From Ophiura sarsii (lineage: Eukaryota > Echinodermata > Ophiuroidea > Amphilepidida > Ophiuridae), in contig CM069441.1 in assembly GCA_035610835.1 (NCBI GenBank), forward strand, positions 106,141,606-106,205,605: a stretch of 64,000 nucleotides of DNA, written 5' to 3'. A program made the position numbers and the translations under genes. The notes beneath the pieces are model-generated. The model searched no databases. It worked only from the letters and a program-made list of their open reading frames with translations, and was not told the origin of the DNA. Positions 12,062 through 35,379 of this stretch are shown here, piece by piece. Position 1 is the stretch's first letter. Every line of letters begins with the position of its first letter.

Positions 12062-13130
12062 GGTAGATATCATGTTGGCTGTATAGTAACATGTAAATAC
12101 ATCAATATTGCTATCTTCAGTATGATATGTTGGCTGTATAGTAACAAGTAAATACATCAATATTGCTATCTTCGGTAGATAGCAAATTGGATGTATAGTA
12201 ACATATAAATATATACATCAATATTGCTATCTTCAGTAGATAGCATGTATGTTGTATACAAGTAAATGCATCAAAATGGCTATCTTCAGTAGATAACATG
12301 TTGGCTATATGGTAGCAATTAAATACATCAATATTGCTATCTTCAGTAGATATAATGTTGGCTGTACAGTAACATGTAAACGCATTAATATTGCTATCTT
12401 TAGTAGATAGCATGTTGGCGGTATCGTAACAAGTAAATACATCAATATTGCTATCTTCAGTAGATAGCATGTTGACTGTATAGTAACAAGTAAATACATC
12501 AATATTGCAATATCCAGTAGATAGCATGTTGACTGTATGGTAACAAGTAAATGCATCAATATTGCTATCTTCAGTAGAGAGCATGTTGGCTGTATAGAAC
12601 ATGTAAATACATCAATATTGCTATCTTCAGTAGAGAGCATGTTGGCTGTATAGTTACTTGCAAATACATCAATATTGCAATATTCAGTAGAGAGCATGTT
12701 GGCTGTATAGCAACAAGTAAATACATCAATATTGCTATCTTCAGTAGCTAGCATGTTGGTTGTATATTTACATGTAAATTCATCAATATTGCTATCTTCA
12801 GTAGATAGCATGTTGACTGTAAATTAACAAGTAAATGCGTCAACATTGCTATCTTCAGTAGATAGCATGTTGGCTGTATAGTTATAGTAACAAGTAAATG
12901 CGTCAATATTGCTATCTTCAGTAGATAGCATGTTGGCTTTATAGTAACAAGTAAATACATCAATATTGCTATCTACAGTAGATAGTGTGTTGGCTTTATA
13001 GTAACATGTAAATACATCAATATTGCTATCTTCAGTAGATAGCAAGATGTCTGTACAGTAACATGTAAATACATTAATATTGCTATCTTCAGTAGATAGC
13101 ATGTTGACTGTAAAGTAACAAGTAAATACA
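12062..13130. repeat. 57-bp satellite array, block 3
   Basis: About 18-19 further units, more diverged than block 1, with deletions in a few units. The array stops sharply at about 13130 inside a unit. Confidence 0.95.
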
Positions 13131-13658
13131 GGGCGAGTCAAAAAGACTGCAATAGTGGAAAGAAGCCATTTTGTTTTCAAAACCAAAATTAATTTTAAAA
13201 CTTTTAAACGTTGCAAGAATGATGTATTTAATCCTAACTTTGTGTGAAAACCCAAAATAACATACATACACCTTTAACACAATTATTTTATATTATGGCT
13301 ATTTTTCATTCGGACTGATTCCATAGATACTTTCGTCAGAAAATAGCCTCCTCTGCCAGCAAATGGAATAGATGGGTGACGTCATTGGGGGGTCATTGGA
13401 AGATCGGTCTTAGATGAATCGACTATAGTGTGTATGCCATCAGTTAATGATTCTGAAGGGAACTACTTGTCTTTAAAATACATAAAAAACACACAAATAA
13501 AAGATTAACAAGTTATGTCATATTTCATTTGTTATAACATTATTTATTGTGAATAAATTAATATGAATAACCAGTAACATACAATTAACCAGTAACATAC
13601 AAACAACCAATAACATAGAGGGATTTTGGATAAAGTGTACTTTAGGGTCCCATGCATG

Positions 13659-14243
13659 CAGTGGCGTAACAGCCGAGGGGGCAGGGGGGCACAGTGCCCC
13701 CCCCCCCTGAAGGTGCTCAGCAGGAAATTCAAACCTACCCACCAGGAAAAATGGGGGGAAGGGAAAAGAGGAAAAGAAGGGGGAAAGGGAAAGAAAAGAG
13801 AGAGAGAAAGGAAAAAGGGAGGAAAAAGAAAAAGGAAAAGGAGAAAAAAAGGGGAAAGAAAGAAAAGAAGAAAGGAAAAGAAAGAAAGAAAATTTCGCAT
13901 TACAAAAAGCACAACAGTCAACAAATTGTTGCATGTTGTGTTTTTTGTACTGCGAAATTTTGTGACCGTGCGAAATTGTGTGACCGTTCGAAATTTGTGA
14001 CCTTGCGTAATTTTTTGACCTGCGTAATTTTTTGACCGTGCGAAATTTGTTGACCGTGCAAATTGTTTTGACCCTAACCCCCCCCCCCCCCCCCCCACCC
14101 CACACTTACGTGAAATTCGCGAGGTGACTGACTGGGAAAAAATTTGGGGCATCCTTTTACGAAAAATTCCGGGACGGAATTATTCTAACCAGGAATTTTT
14201 TTGGCTGTGCCCCCCCTGACAACCAACCTCTGTTACGCCCCTG
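13659..14243. mobile_element. hAT-type MITE with 8-bp target duplication
   Basis: Ends CAGTGGCGTAACAG and CTGTTACGCCCCTG, flanked by a perfect 8-bp duplication CATGCATG (13651-13658 and 14244-14251), which is diagnostic of hAT. The inside has a long purine-only stretch (13750-13890) and repeated CGAAATTTGTGACCG-like motifs. The overlapping long ORFs are low-complexity artefacts. A truncated inverted relative lies at 55118-55396. Confidence 0.92.
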
Positions 14244-14251
14244 CATGCATG

Positions 14252-15091
14252 CATCAATCACATGGTGGAATAATGTGCCTTGTTAAAGGTCCAGCGAAGT
14301 GTATACATGAATTATATATCAAAATAAAGAAGAAATCACAAGGATTTGGAAAATAAACATTTTATGAGCGATCCAATGAAGGGAATAAAGAAATTTACTA
14401 AAAAAATAAATGTACCTGAAATCTGTGTTAAAAACACTTTTCATATTTTGACAAACCTGCTCTACCAGGCGCAACAAGGGAACTGTGACGTCAGTCTGTG
14501 AATCACAAAGCTGTCACTTCAGTTCCTTCCTGGCGAGACGTCACAGTGAAGATGCCCAAACCACTTCATGGTTCATTGCATTTCTGGCAAGGGCTTGGAT
14601 TTGGTAAACAGGCGAACATTTAAAAAAATAATAATATGTGAAATGTTCCAATTAATATATTGTTTAACTTTTGAAACTAGGTTTCTTGAGCACTTTGCTG
14701 GACCCTAAATAATGCACTTTATTCCCTCACAGACTTGGTACATGGTTGGGACATTCAGTCCATATTTCCGGACCATTTATAAAATTAACTATACACACTA
14801 TTGTGTGTAACCATTTTTTCACTAAAACATCGTGTCTGAATGACAAAACCCACACACAGTTAATCACAATACATTTCACAAAATATGATAAAAATACACA
14901 CATTTTATTTATGACAGGGTCGATTTCCAATGTGGAATTTTAAGTGGTTGAATAATCTAATATTTTCAAAGCGGCTGATGTGGAAACTAATTTAGCATTT
15001 TGTATGGGAGAAACAGCCCTCTTCTCTCCTACTAGCTATAGGTCTGGAATACATCATCATAATTATAAAGGTAGTGGGGTTATTCTAACAG
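14252..15091. other. No gene seen
   Basis: Non-coding AT-rich sequence. A TGACGTCA-like patch near 14485 and GACGTCACAGTG near 14537 were noted but no exon could be framed. Confidence 0.4.
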
Positions 15092-15093
15092 TA

Positions 15094-16257
15094 GGGGAGA
15101 TGCGGGAGAGTTGAGCCATTTTTTATATTTTGTGTCACCATATGCGGAAGAAAAGTACAAACCTGTAAAAAAATAGTGTAAGATAAACTTTAGAGTGTTG
15201 TTTTCGTTGTGAAACAATAACAGTTGGGATAGCAGTTAAGGCTTATTTATACAAAAGGTTTGAAAAAAATTGGTAAAGTGGCTCAACTCTTCCCTACAGC
15301 AGTGGCGGATCCAGGATTAAAATTTACGGGGGGCTGAAACCTAAAAAAATCGTAAAAGGTCCCCAATTTTTTTTGCCGTCAGCTCGTGAAATTCTACTAA
15401 GTGGTGGAGGGGGTGGGCGTAGCGATGTGGTTGTCCCAAAACCGGCAAAAAAAATCGCATGGTACAAGTGGCAAATGTACCAACGGAACCTACCTATGTC
15501 TCTGAAAAAGGTAAAGTGGTACACCAAAAAGGTATATTGTCAAATTTTACGGGGGGCGCGTAAACGTTAAAGGTATATTGAAAAAATTTACGGGGGGCGC
15601 CCGCCCCCTCCGCCCACCCCCTGTATCCGCCACTGTACAGTATGGGAGAGTTGAGCCACCATTACAGGAGAGTTGAGCCAGCATGATAAGTCAATGGCTG
15701 GTGAAAATAACAAAATCATATTTTTTCAACTTTTGATTTATTAATCCTTAAAGTAAATATGGTGCTCAATTGTTATTATCATGGCACAAAATAACATTTT
15801 CTCTCATTTATTATACATTTTTCACCTCTAGTCCAAAAATCAAAATGTTACTACATGTTTTCCCTACGCTCAACTCTCCCCATGACCAATGGCTCAACTC
15901 TCCTCATGGTGACCATTTTGTAAATAACCCAATCCTGTCTGGTGTAGAACTTTTGGTAGTTTACAATAGTTCTCTAAAATAATGGTCATATATACCCCCT
16001 TCAATAAACAAATTACCGCTATTATATTCTAAGTCTTGCTATGTGAAAAAAGACAAAACATTTATTTTTCTATTTTTCACTCAAAAGTGAAAAAAATGAT
16101 TTTGTTTAGGTATCTTTGATACTGAGCACACATGACAGTAGAGTTTAACACTAAGAATGTCGTATTGATGCTATATAACAATATATGCCAATATAAATGT
16201 TAGTAAGTTACTACTTTTCGAGTTATAGGGGGTGGTTCAACTCTCCCGCATCTCCCC
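15094..16257. mobile_element. TA-flanked DNA element with GGGGAGATGCGGGAGAGTTG ends
   Basis: About 25-bp terminal inverted repeats (GGGGAGATGCGGGAGAG on the left, its complement on the right) are bounded by TA on both sides, as for Tc1/mariner-like insertions. The motif GGGAGAGTTGAGCCA recurs inside near 15643 and 15670 and in reverse near 15870-15905. No transposase ORF. It is split by a nested element at 15300-15635. Confidence 0.85.
15300..15635. mobile_element. Nested hAT-like MITE with 5-bp target duplication
   Basis: Begins CAGTGGCGGATCCAGG and ends TATCCGCCACTG, flanked by TACAG on both sides (15295-15299 and 15636-15640). hAT subfamilies with 5-bp duplications (hAT5 type) are known. 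The inside repeats TTTACGGGGGGCG. Confidence 0.85.
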
Positions 16258-16331
16258 TACCCATGATTTTTTAATGTGAAAGTTGACATTAACATGTATA
16301 ATTACCACTGGACTAAATTCACGTAATTATA

Positions 16332-16508
16332 TTGTAAAAGTGTAAATTTCCGCGCTTCGCACATTTTTAACAATTTTGCTTGTTTTTATTTTTGCAATTT
16401 TAAGCTTCTTTACATAGACCTACATACAAAATGAATATATTCGCTCGTTTTTATTTTAGCCCAAAAAGCACAAAAATAAATGTTCCTCAAAAATTTCCAC
16501 TTTTACAG
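16332..16508. mobile_element. TA-flanked MITE with TGTAAAAGTG ends, copy 1
   Basis: The ends are TGTAAAAGTGTAAATTTCCG and AATTTCCACTTTTACAG, with TA outside. A related copy lies at about 49207-49389. Confidence 0.6.
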
Positions 16509-17030
16509 TACATGAACACCTCTTCATGAAATCATCTCCAAGATGTGGAGGTATGTAATACCAATACCATACCAGAAAGGTGCATGTATATAAGTGTACC
16601 ACTGTTGTTACCTACCCTCAGAGTAGGGTATTTTCAGGTACTGTATATATACTACTAAAAGTCCATTTGCAGCACATCTGAATTCAGTATGTACAAATTA
16701 AAACATTTTTTTAAACAACATTATCTACCACAATTATCTTCATAATAATGAATACAACAGTATTAAAAATATAAATATAAATACATTTGAAATGAACTTT
16801 TTCACTGTGTTTTAATAATGGATATATATTTCCAGTTTGATAGATATTTAATATATTTTGATATAATATATTCTATTTCACTTTACTAAATTATTGGGAG
16901 TTACTTTTGGAAACTCCTCTATAAAAAAGCAGCATAGTATATTCTAAATTAGTGCCCAGCTTAAAGATTCTATTACACACACAACAACCTATTTTGAATT
17001 TTGCAATCTAGATTGATATCCTATGATACC
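16509..17030. other. No gene seen
   Basis: Very AT-rich intergenic DNA; nothing framed. Confidence 0.4.
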
Positions 17031-17038
17031 ATTTATAT

Positions 17039-17320
17039 CAGTGGTTCTCAACCTTTTTGGCCCACGACCCCTTTTGACATTCTTGGTCAGTACCATGACC
17101 CCTCCCCCAATAAAAAGAAAGAAAAAAAACCCCTGATTTATTGAAACTGAAACTGCTTGGTTATATGATGCGAGCGTAGCAAGCAGGAAATTTAGCATAT
17201 TGACAGTTTCTTTTGAGTTTTTAAGCCTTTTTAGAGCGAAATATCAAAATGGTTCCCCCAAAAGCTATATTTATGACCCCCTGGAAAATCCCAAACGACC
17301 CCCATGGTTGAGAACCCCTG
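17039..17320. mobile_element. hAT (Charlie-like) MITE with perfect 8-bp target duplication
   Basis: Ends CAGTGGTTCTCAACC and GGTTGAGAACCCCTG, the classic hAT/Charlie terminal sequence, flanked by ATTTATAT at 17031-17038 and 17321-17328. Confidence 0.95.
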
Positions 17321-17712
17321 ATTTATATGCTAAGTGCATGACCTTTTTAAAATCTGTTCCAAATGATATAGGCAAAAAATGTGAGACTTGTATTTAGCTT
17401 GGCACCCGAAGAATATCATCTGGGCCCCTAAAGAATATTACTCGGAAATCTGCATCACATGCCCATTGTAATATTTAGTACTGAACCAAACTTGAGGTTT
17501 CCCTTGTGATTAAGGCCTGAAGTTTTCCAAAAATGTTGTACTTGCAGCATGATTTGAGCCTTTTCCTTGTCAACAGGAGCTACCCTTGATTAATAAAATA
17601 TGAGACATATTAGCTGGATATTGCTCTTCAGGGCGAGCATGAGCCAGGGTCATTTTATTTCAACGGGACTTCCAAATATGGTAAAAAGCAGGCAGACATG
17701 TACTATCCTAGA

Positions 17713-17970
17713 TCATCGCTTTTCTGTCAAAACCTTGTTTGTTTTACCAGCCCTTCAGCATGTAATAAAGTAAAACTGCACAACGATTATGCATAGAAAG
17801 TGTTTTTTATACATGTTTAGGGCAAGAGCACTTACAAGGTTTTGATAGATGTGTATTTGGTCCTAGAACATGTTTAGAACAAACTGTCCAATGTTATACG
17901 GTACATAGAAAGTATTACTTTACATGCTGAAGGGCCAGATGGAGATATAAGGTTTTGACAGCGGCGATAT
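17713..17970. mobile_element. Palindromic MITE, family C copy 1 (uninterrupted)
   Basis: Inverted arms: TCTGTCAAAACCTTG with CCCTTCAGCATGTAATAAAG on the left, and CTTTACATGCTGAAGGGCC with AAGGTTTTGACAGCG on the right. It is the empty-site counterpart of the interrupted copy at 24849-25533. Confidence 0.75.
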
Positions 17971-19107
17971 AGAAACCTTCAAACAGGGTTACTGGCTTCA
18001 CTGTACACCAAGATAACAATTCAGGATAAGATAAGGTGGTCAGCAATTGTGAATCAAAGACACCACACTTATTTTCAGCAAATCTTGGTTTCTATTACCT
18101 AATTACCAACGATGTAAATAGTCTATGTAAAGGCTTTCCACACTATGAGTAAAGTTGGCTTGTGGCAATTGGCAGCCTTTTAATGGTCAAACAATTAATC
18201 CACATTACCAACAGTATCCAGCCCTTCAACCACAGATTGTAAATCTACCAATTCATGTTGTTACAAAGTAAAAAGTAAGTTAAGAGTCAATAACTGGTTG
18301 ACTTGCGATTTACAGACAAAGTGGTTGCTCTTTGGTTGAACATTCCTAAACAATCTTGTGATATGCACACCATGGTCAGTCCTTCAAGACTGGTATCGAG
18401 TTCGCTGATTTCCCAATGATTGAAAAGGATCGAGGTAAGATTTAGGGTTTAGGGTAAAGGTTAGGGCTAGAGTTAAGGATAGGGTTAGGAATAGGGTTTA
18501 TTCAGTAGGGTAAAATAAGAAATTGGCAAACTCTAGTACAACTGCCTTTAGAGAGCATCGGACTAAGACTGAACAGACTGTAATTATATAGACTAATTAT
18601 CACAAAATGCTGCTGCCAATTGAATACACCACAGCACAGACGAAGGCAGGTAATCCAGAGAAGATGATGCAGGATGTCTATTGATTGAGGTCTGATAAAC
18701 AGTTAGAAGGAAGTGGTCAACTTCCTAGGCTCGCCTTTGTCATGTAACAGGTTTTGATTTGCTGAAACGCTGATCTGAAATGATACAAAGTTCAAAATTG
18801 GTAGAGTAAAACAAGTTGGATGGTTATTACATGTATACTACTCCATTTCCACTCAAGTTGGGAAATGGCATTTTCACCCTGCTGACACAATTAAAGAAAA
18901 TGTCAACTTGAGGGTTTAGAGCCACAAGGTCCTATCTCCAATAGCTACCAGATGTTACATTTAAGGCAGCCTCTATGCTGAGCAATTGATATGAACTAAA
19001 TGTAACTCAGAGCAGCCATGTAGATGTTCCTTTTGCACTATTCTCTTGTGAGGTGAGAAGGCACTATCTGTAATAGCTGCCATGTATTACATACTCATGG
19101 TGCTATA
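17971..19107. other. No gene seen; short TTAGGG-like stretch
   Basis: Intergenic DNA. At about 18437-18500 there is a degenerate run of GGGTTTAGGG and GGTTAGGG motifs resembling interstitial telomeric repeat, but it is too irregular to call. Confidence 0.4.
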
Positions 19108-19109
19108 TA

Positions 19110-20459
19110 CGAGGGTCATTCAGTAAGTGATGAAAGTGATCATGGTATGGGATGCATGAGTGATTCTATTGAGGCGATAATGTGATCAATACAAAGTAAG
19201 AACCTTTGTCTTTCAAACAATACAGCTTTGGATTTCTAAGTGTGAACTATGACGTCATAGCATTGTCTCAAAGTAAGTATACTTGGGACACTGCTAAATC
19301 AGTTATTTGGCAGGAAATTTGAATTGTTTGTATGAAACATGTGGTGAGAAGATTGCATAACATGACACCAGAACCAGGTAAATCCCATTTTCCCCCACGT
19401 AAGTATGATAAAAACACAATAACGTTAATCCCAGTTTAATTTGACATATGCAGTATAAGAGGAAAAAGTAAGGAGAGACAATTGAATAAAAGGTATACAA
19501 ATATCAGTATTTCAAATAGCCAATTTCATTGAAAAATGCCCAGTCAGTGAATCACTAATATTGCGGAAAAATCAACCAATTTAGGAAAAATCCAAGCAAT
19601 TAACCAGTTTGTGAGATTCCATATGATAGCTAACTAATTGCCTGAACTTATTCGCATGAAACCTGCAGCAAATATGCGCATGCGCAGACGGCAGATGATT
19701 TTGAACAGGGCCAAAAATGGCTAAAATCATGAATTCACCAGATAAAAGCTTACTGTGCCTTCAAATTCTAATCAGAAATAATGAAAAATGCTTAAATCAA
19801 TGTGTATAAATGTTGTGATAGTCAAAATGAAGATATACATGAATGTATCAATCAAAGCTGCCACAACCTCTCTTATTAGTGTTATCTTAGAGCTACTAGA
19901 TATGTATTGATAAAGCAATTGTCACATAATTTCAATGGTTTAAGGAAATTTTATGAACAGCTCCTCTTGAAATCCCCACTATTATTGCTTTACATCCCAC
20001 AACAATTTACTAAATTATAATCCCTCCATTGTTCTTTATCTTTTGTTGTTTTCTAAGATATATTATTGCGGATTTTGCTAAATAAAAGCGTATTTGAGAT
20101 GGTCCCTTCTAGTTTTTATTAATGAATTCAGATCGAAAAAAGAGTGTCACACAGAGATAAGTGTGTGTCAAGTGTCATCTGTTTTTATGCTTGCATTGCC
20201 GAGATATACGCAAATATATCAATAAACCCATATTCAACATATTACATATCCAGCCAAATAATTGACAGATTTCAGTCAGTGTCTGAAACCTATTGTGTTT
20301 ATGTTAATGACGTTACATAACCAAAGGTATCTAACAATCCAAAAGTGTATAGTTTGAAAGACAAAGGTTCATACTTTGTATTGATCATATTATCCCTCAA
20401 TAGAATCACTCATGCATCCCATACCATGATCACTTTCATTATTTATTAAACGACCCTCG
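19110..20459. mobile_element. Non-autonomous mariner-like element with about 110-bp inverted ends
   Basis: Starts CGAGGGTCATTCAGTAAGTG and ends with AAACGACCCTCG, bounded by TA on both sides. The inverted similarity continues about 110 bp inward (GATCATGGTATGGGATGCAT and its complement). The terminal motif is typical of mariner. The interior holds no transposase. Confidence 0.88.
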
Positions 20460-21052
20460 TATGGTGTGTCCTTGTAAAAACTCAATCTTAACAAAGGGCA
20501 GCCATTGGACATAAAACTTTGTGGCACTAAACCCTCGATCACTACTGCAGCAAAACTGTGACTCTGACTATAGTTAACATGTTGATGTCACAGCCCAACT
20601 TGAGAGGTAACACACAGTATAAAGTAAAGGTTATGTCAGCAAACCTACTAGGCACTTATCAAACTGCGTGATACATTTCACGGACATAAATTATGCTAAT
20701 GAGCCAATTCGTGAAGGGCGCCGCTCATTAAATGACGTCACTCACATCATCGATATTTTCGGAACGCCAAAATTGTAGGGTTGAAATTCTAGGTCGAGTA
20801 AAATGATGTGCTTATTTGTTGTCTGTGAGCTTTTGTGATTTTTTTCCCGTATTGGAGTATTTTTTTTATTGAAAATAGACAGTTCAAATTAAACGTTGGT
20901 TCCAAGTTCAACAGACAGCACATGTATTTAAGTACACAGCAACTACAATATGCAGGCAACATTTGAGAAAAAACGATGCCCGGCTTTGCAAGGGAGTGTA
21001 CGGGGAAGTGTACGGGTGAACATGACAAACCAAAACAGCCTAGTAAATAACC

Positions 21053-21126
21053 GCCTCCGTGGCGCAACTGGTTAGCGCATTCGGCTGTTAACCGAAAGGT
21101 TGGTGGTTCGAGGCCAGCCGGGGGCG
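21053..21126 (+). tRNA. trnN-GUU: tRNA-Asn (anticodon GTT)
   Basis: A 74-nt cloverleaf. The acceptor stem GCCTCCG/CGGGGGC pairs fully with one G-U. The A box is TGGCGCAACTGG and the anticodon arm TTCGGCTGTTAACCGAA carries GTT at 21087-21089. The B box is GGTTCGAGG. One G-G mismatch lies in the T stem (GGTGG against CCAGC). Five T residues at 21134-21138 could terminate Pol III. It is intronless and probably functional; a tRNA pseudogene is the alternative because of the T-stem mismatch. Confidence 0.9.
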
Positions 21127-21653
21127 TTGTTTCTTTTTGCATTTAATGCAGATCGACGAATCACAGTAAAAATATAATATTGACAAAATCACATACCACT
21201 TACACAAAAATCGCATCTGCGCATGCTCCTGTCGTGATCGAAATCCAACACACAAGCAATGGGCGAGTTTTATAAGTGCTAGGGGAATAACTCATGCTTA
21301 TACATTCATTTCAATTGCAATTTCAATATGAGGAATACTTTAAAACTCTACTGAAGTAATTCACTTTTGTGAGGAATTAAACATTTTGATGCAGTAGTTC
21401 ATTTTTGACGTCACATTGATGTTCACATCCTAAATATACACATGTTTACATTTAAAAGTCAACATTTTCGATTGTTTGGGGACTCGGTGGGGTGGGCTTG
21501 AGCTGACTGGGGGAGAAAGGCAAGTGGGTAAAGGTTGTGTCTGGGGGCATTTGTTCCCCTATCACCCTGGTTCTGCCACTGTTCTGATGACACATCAAAT
21601 ATATAAAAGAGGTAGTTCAGTGACAGCAGTTAAATCTTGTGATGACAGACTTG

Positions 21654-21829
21654 ACCCAGGACATTGGTATGGTACATGTTGTTTTCGAATGACTACATGG
21701 TGTGGGGAATGCCATAACAGGCTTCCACATCGTGAATGTCAATGCTCATATTTTTGGCGTACTAGCAATGAACCAAATCAAAATAATCTGTGGTTATATT
21801 TTGATGATATGAATTCATGCAGGGCATAA
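21654..21829 (+). CDS. Unassigned cysteine-rich terminal exon candidate
   Basis: An open frame reading DPGHWYGTCCFRMTTWCGEC and further CQCSYFWR, ending FDDMNSCRA before TAA at 21827-21829. About eight cysteines in 65 residues suggest a secreted or extracellular domain. Several AG acceptors precede it (for example GTGACAG near 21627). Upstream codons of the same frame look like noise. I do not recognise the family and see no partner exon. Confidence 0.3.
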
Positions 21830-22065
21830 TCAGGAATCGAGTGAGTAACACATGCCCTGTGATATTTGTTTGTTTGTTTGTGTATACATGGTTGATCTAA
21901 TCAGACATATGCGTGGGTCCTAATTGGATCATACTCAAGCAAAAAAGCCTGGGCAAGGCTAAAAAAAGAGTAAATAAAAGATGGAAGAAAAGAGTGAACC
22001 ACTGCCAACTAATCATTTAACAATTTTGCTGTCAAACTTGAAGGACACGGGAAGGAAAATCTTCA

Positions 22066-33284
<11,219 letters not shown>

Positions 33285-33384
33285 NNNNNNNNNNNNNNNN
33301 NNNNNNNNNNNNNNNNNNNNNNNNNNNNNNNNNNNNNNNNNNNNNNNNNNNNNNNNNNNNNNNNNNNNNNNNNNNNNNNNNNNN
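33285..33384. other. Assembly gap (100 N)
   Basis: Exactly 100 Ns, the usual placeholder for a gap of unknown size. It truncates the first visible RNF215 exon. Confidence 0.99.
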
Positions 33385-33924
33385 CAATGTTAATTTCTTT
33401 CTTGCAGCTTTTTGAAGTCTTTATAAGACTAATATAATAATTTCTATATTTTCTTCAGCGTCAGAAAATAAATCTGTAGAGTTTGATTCAGCGTTCAATT
33501 TGCATTTATGTAATCTCTTGGAAGTCATTGTTAAACATCTTTTCTATCCCCTCCCCTCTTCAAGATAGCAAATACCTTCAGCGATGCTGGTACGAGGCCT
33601 GCTAGACCTCAAACTGATCTGCTAACACCAATTCACAAACAGTAACTAGGTAATTCTAAATAAATGTTAGGCCAATTCCTTATCCTACCCACATCTAGCT
33701 AAATGCGACAAAGTCCAGTTACACCCGAGTCGCACACTGTGAAAGCAAACTGTGAATTTGTACCCTTGCTTTACCATGCTGCAGTCGCAGATCATAGGTG
33801 CGTTACAGGATATGCAGTAGTTTGAGGCACTTTTGCAATGCTAATTTCTTTCTTGCAGCTTTTTGAAAGTCTTTATAAGACTAATATAATAATTCCTATA
33901 TTTTCTCAGCGTCAGAAAATAAAT
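33385..33924. repeat. Direct repeat next to the gap
   Basis: About 88 bp at 33385-33472 recurs at 33836-33924 with few changes (AATTTCTTTCTTGCAGCTTT, CAGCGTCAGAAAATAAAT). It may be a local duplication or a scaffold-join artefact. Confidence 0.85.
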
Positions 33925-33984
33925 TGCTTCAAGCTTGCTGTTTTCAATACCGTACCCTCCACTTTAAATATGATAATTATCTAA

Positions 33985-34320
33985 TTGCATGTATGCATGT
34001 GAGACGTGGACCCTAACCAAAGCTGACAAAAACAGTATAGCTGCTTTCGAGATGTGGCGTTGGAGGCGTATGCTTCATATCGTAATGGACAATGAGAAGG
34101 ACCAATGCCAGTATTATTGAAGAAATAGGGGTGTCTAAACGACTTCTTCATGCTATCAACACCCAAATGCTGAGCTACTTCGGCCATATCTCACGTCGCA
34201 AGGGTAACAACCTAGAGAAGATGATCATGCAAAGCAAAAAAAAGGGAAGGGAAGGGCAAGAGAGGCAGACCTCGTTCCCGGTGGATTGACCAAATAAAAT
34301 TGATTACTGGACACCCTCTC
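33985..34320 (+). mobile_element. LINE fragment (endonuclease-RT C-terminal region), frameshifted
   Basis: Plus-strand pieces read YACETWTLTKADKNSIAAFE, then IEEIGVSKRLLHAIN, MLSYFGHISRR, NNLEKMIMQ and finally PRSRWIDQIKLITG in three frames. This is the typical C-terminus of LINE polyproteins often mis-annotated as craniofacial development protein 2-like. It is a dead copy. Confidence 0.85.
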
Positions 34321-34329
34321 TGTGATTGT

Positions 34330-35379
34330 TACTCCTTTGCTGAAATCGATATTTGTGGCGTAGTATCTGTAACTGTAAGGTCACAAGCTGTCAGTCATGA
34401 CAGGACCGAACCAACCAATTATCTAATTATTACATTGAACGTCGTACCGCATTATCCAAGGCAGCACTACTACTCTGGCAGCTGTAGCTGCTACAACTTG
34501 TATTGGTCATTTTCCCTTTCAAATTAAGGGTTTTAAATAGCTCAGTTGTTTTTTCTTTAAAACTAATGCAGGAGGAGCAAATTCCTCAATTATATAAAAT
34601 GTTGGTTAATAGTGCTCTTTTGCCGGAATTTTTGCCAAAACAGTGCATACATTTCATAGCTGTATTCTGTAATTCCAATTCCATGGCGTAAAAGTATCAA
34701 TCTTTATTTCCATATAAAAAAATACATTATATTTCCAACTGTTACTGTAATGACTGAAACTCATTGGTGCTATTTGCACATGTTTAAGTCCAGTATTTGC
34801 CAATTTGCTCCCTGGACCAGCTCATTTTGCGCCCTCCCTGAACACACTTTATTGATAAGACCCCTGATAAGATCAGACTTTAAACTTCCATACTTTCCAA
34901 TAAGTCGATTGACTGTTGACTCTCTATTCAATCCTTGTGTAGGTATTCAAGAATTGATTATTTATACAAATCACACACAAAAGAATAGCCTGTGTAAACC
35001 GTAAAGCCATTCATTGACAGCAATTATTGATTTCTGTTAAATTGCCATTGACCATAATAAATATTAGCAGACCAGCTGCACTAATCCCTATTCAAAGCCA
35101 GGAAGTTTAGCAAAAGTTATTTCAAATAGTATAGAGCAGGCGCTTGAATAGAGGCTGATGACTGGTCTTGCCAATCAGTTAATTAGGCCTTCGCTAAAAT
35201 GGACCCTTTAGGACAATGAGCATGTATATTGTTAAACAAGGTGGTTCTCGAACAGCATGTCTCGCCTGCTTGTGCTTAAATGTCCATGGGCGCCAATCAT
35301 GGGGTGGGGGACAGGGGTCATGCCATTCCCCCATTTTTGAAGGGTGGGGGACACTATATCAAATACCCCCCCCCCCCCC
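34330..35379. other. No gene seen
   Basis: Unframed sequence. At 35232-35265 GGTGGTTCTCGAACAGC and TGTCTCGCCTGC match the left end of the array element at 59.87 kb. A low-complexity G/C stretch follows at 35300-35380. Confidence 0.45.

Noticed and set aside
9238..13130. CRISPR-like regular repeat array
   Set aside because: Units are contiguous with no unique spacers, vary freely, and the sequence is eukaryotic.
9376..13267. Many long minus-strand ORFs with MLSTEDSNIDVFTCYYTAN-type repeats
   Set aside because: They exist in two or more frames at once because the satellite unit is 57 bp; they have no splice or promoter context and stop at array edges.
13518..14152. Overlapping ORFs of 110-200 codons on both strands
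   Set aside because: They lie in the purine-only tract of a hAT MITE and translate to Lys/Arg/Glu or Ser/Phe/Pro low complexity.
18437..18510. Interstitial telomere repeat
   Set aside because: GGGTTA-like motifs are irregular in spacing and sequence; too short and degenerate to call.
20789..21142. 117-codon minus-strand ORF
   Set aside because: It is the antisense of the tRNA-Asn gene and its flanks.
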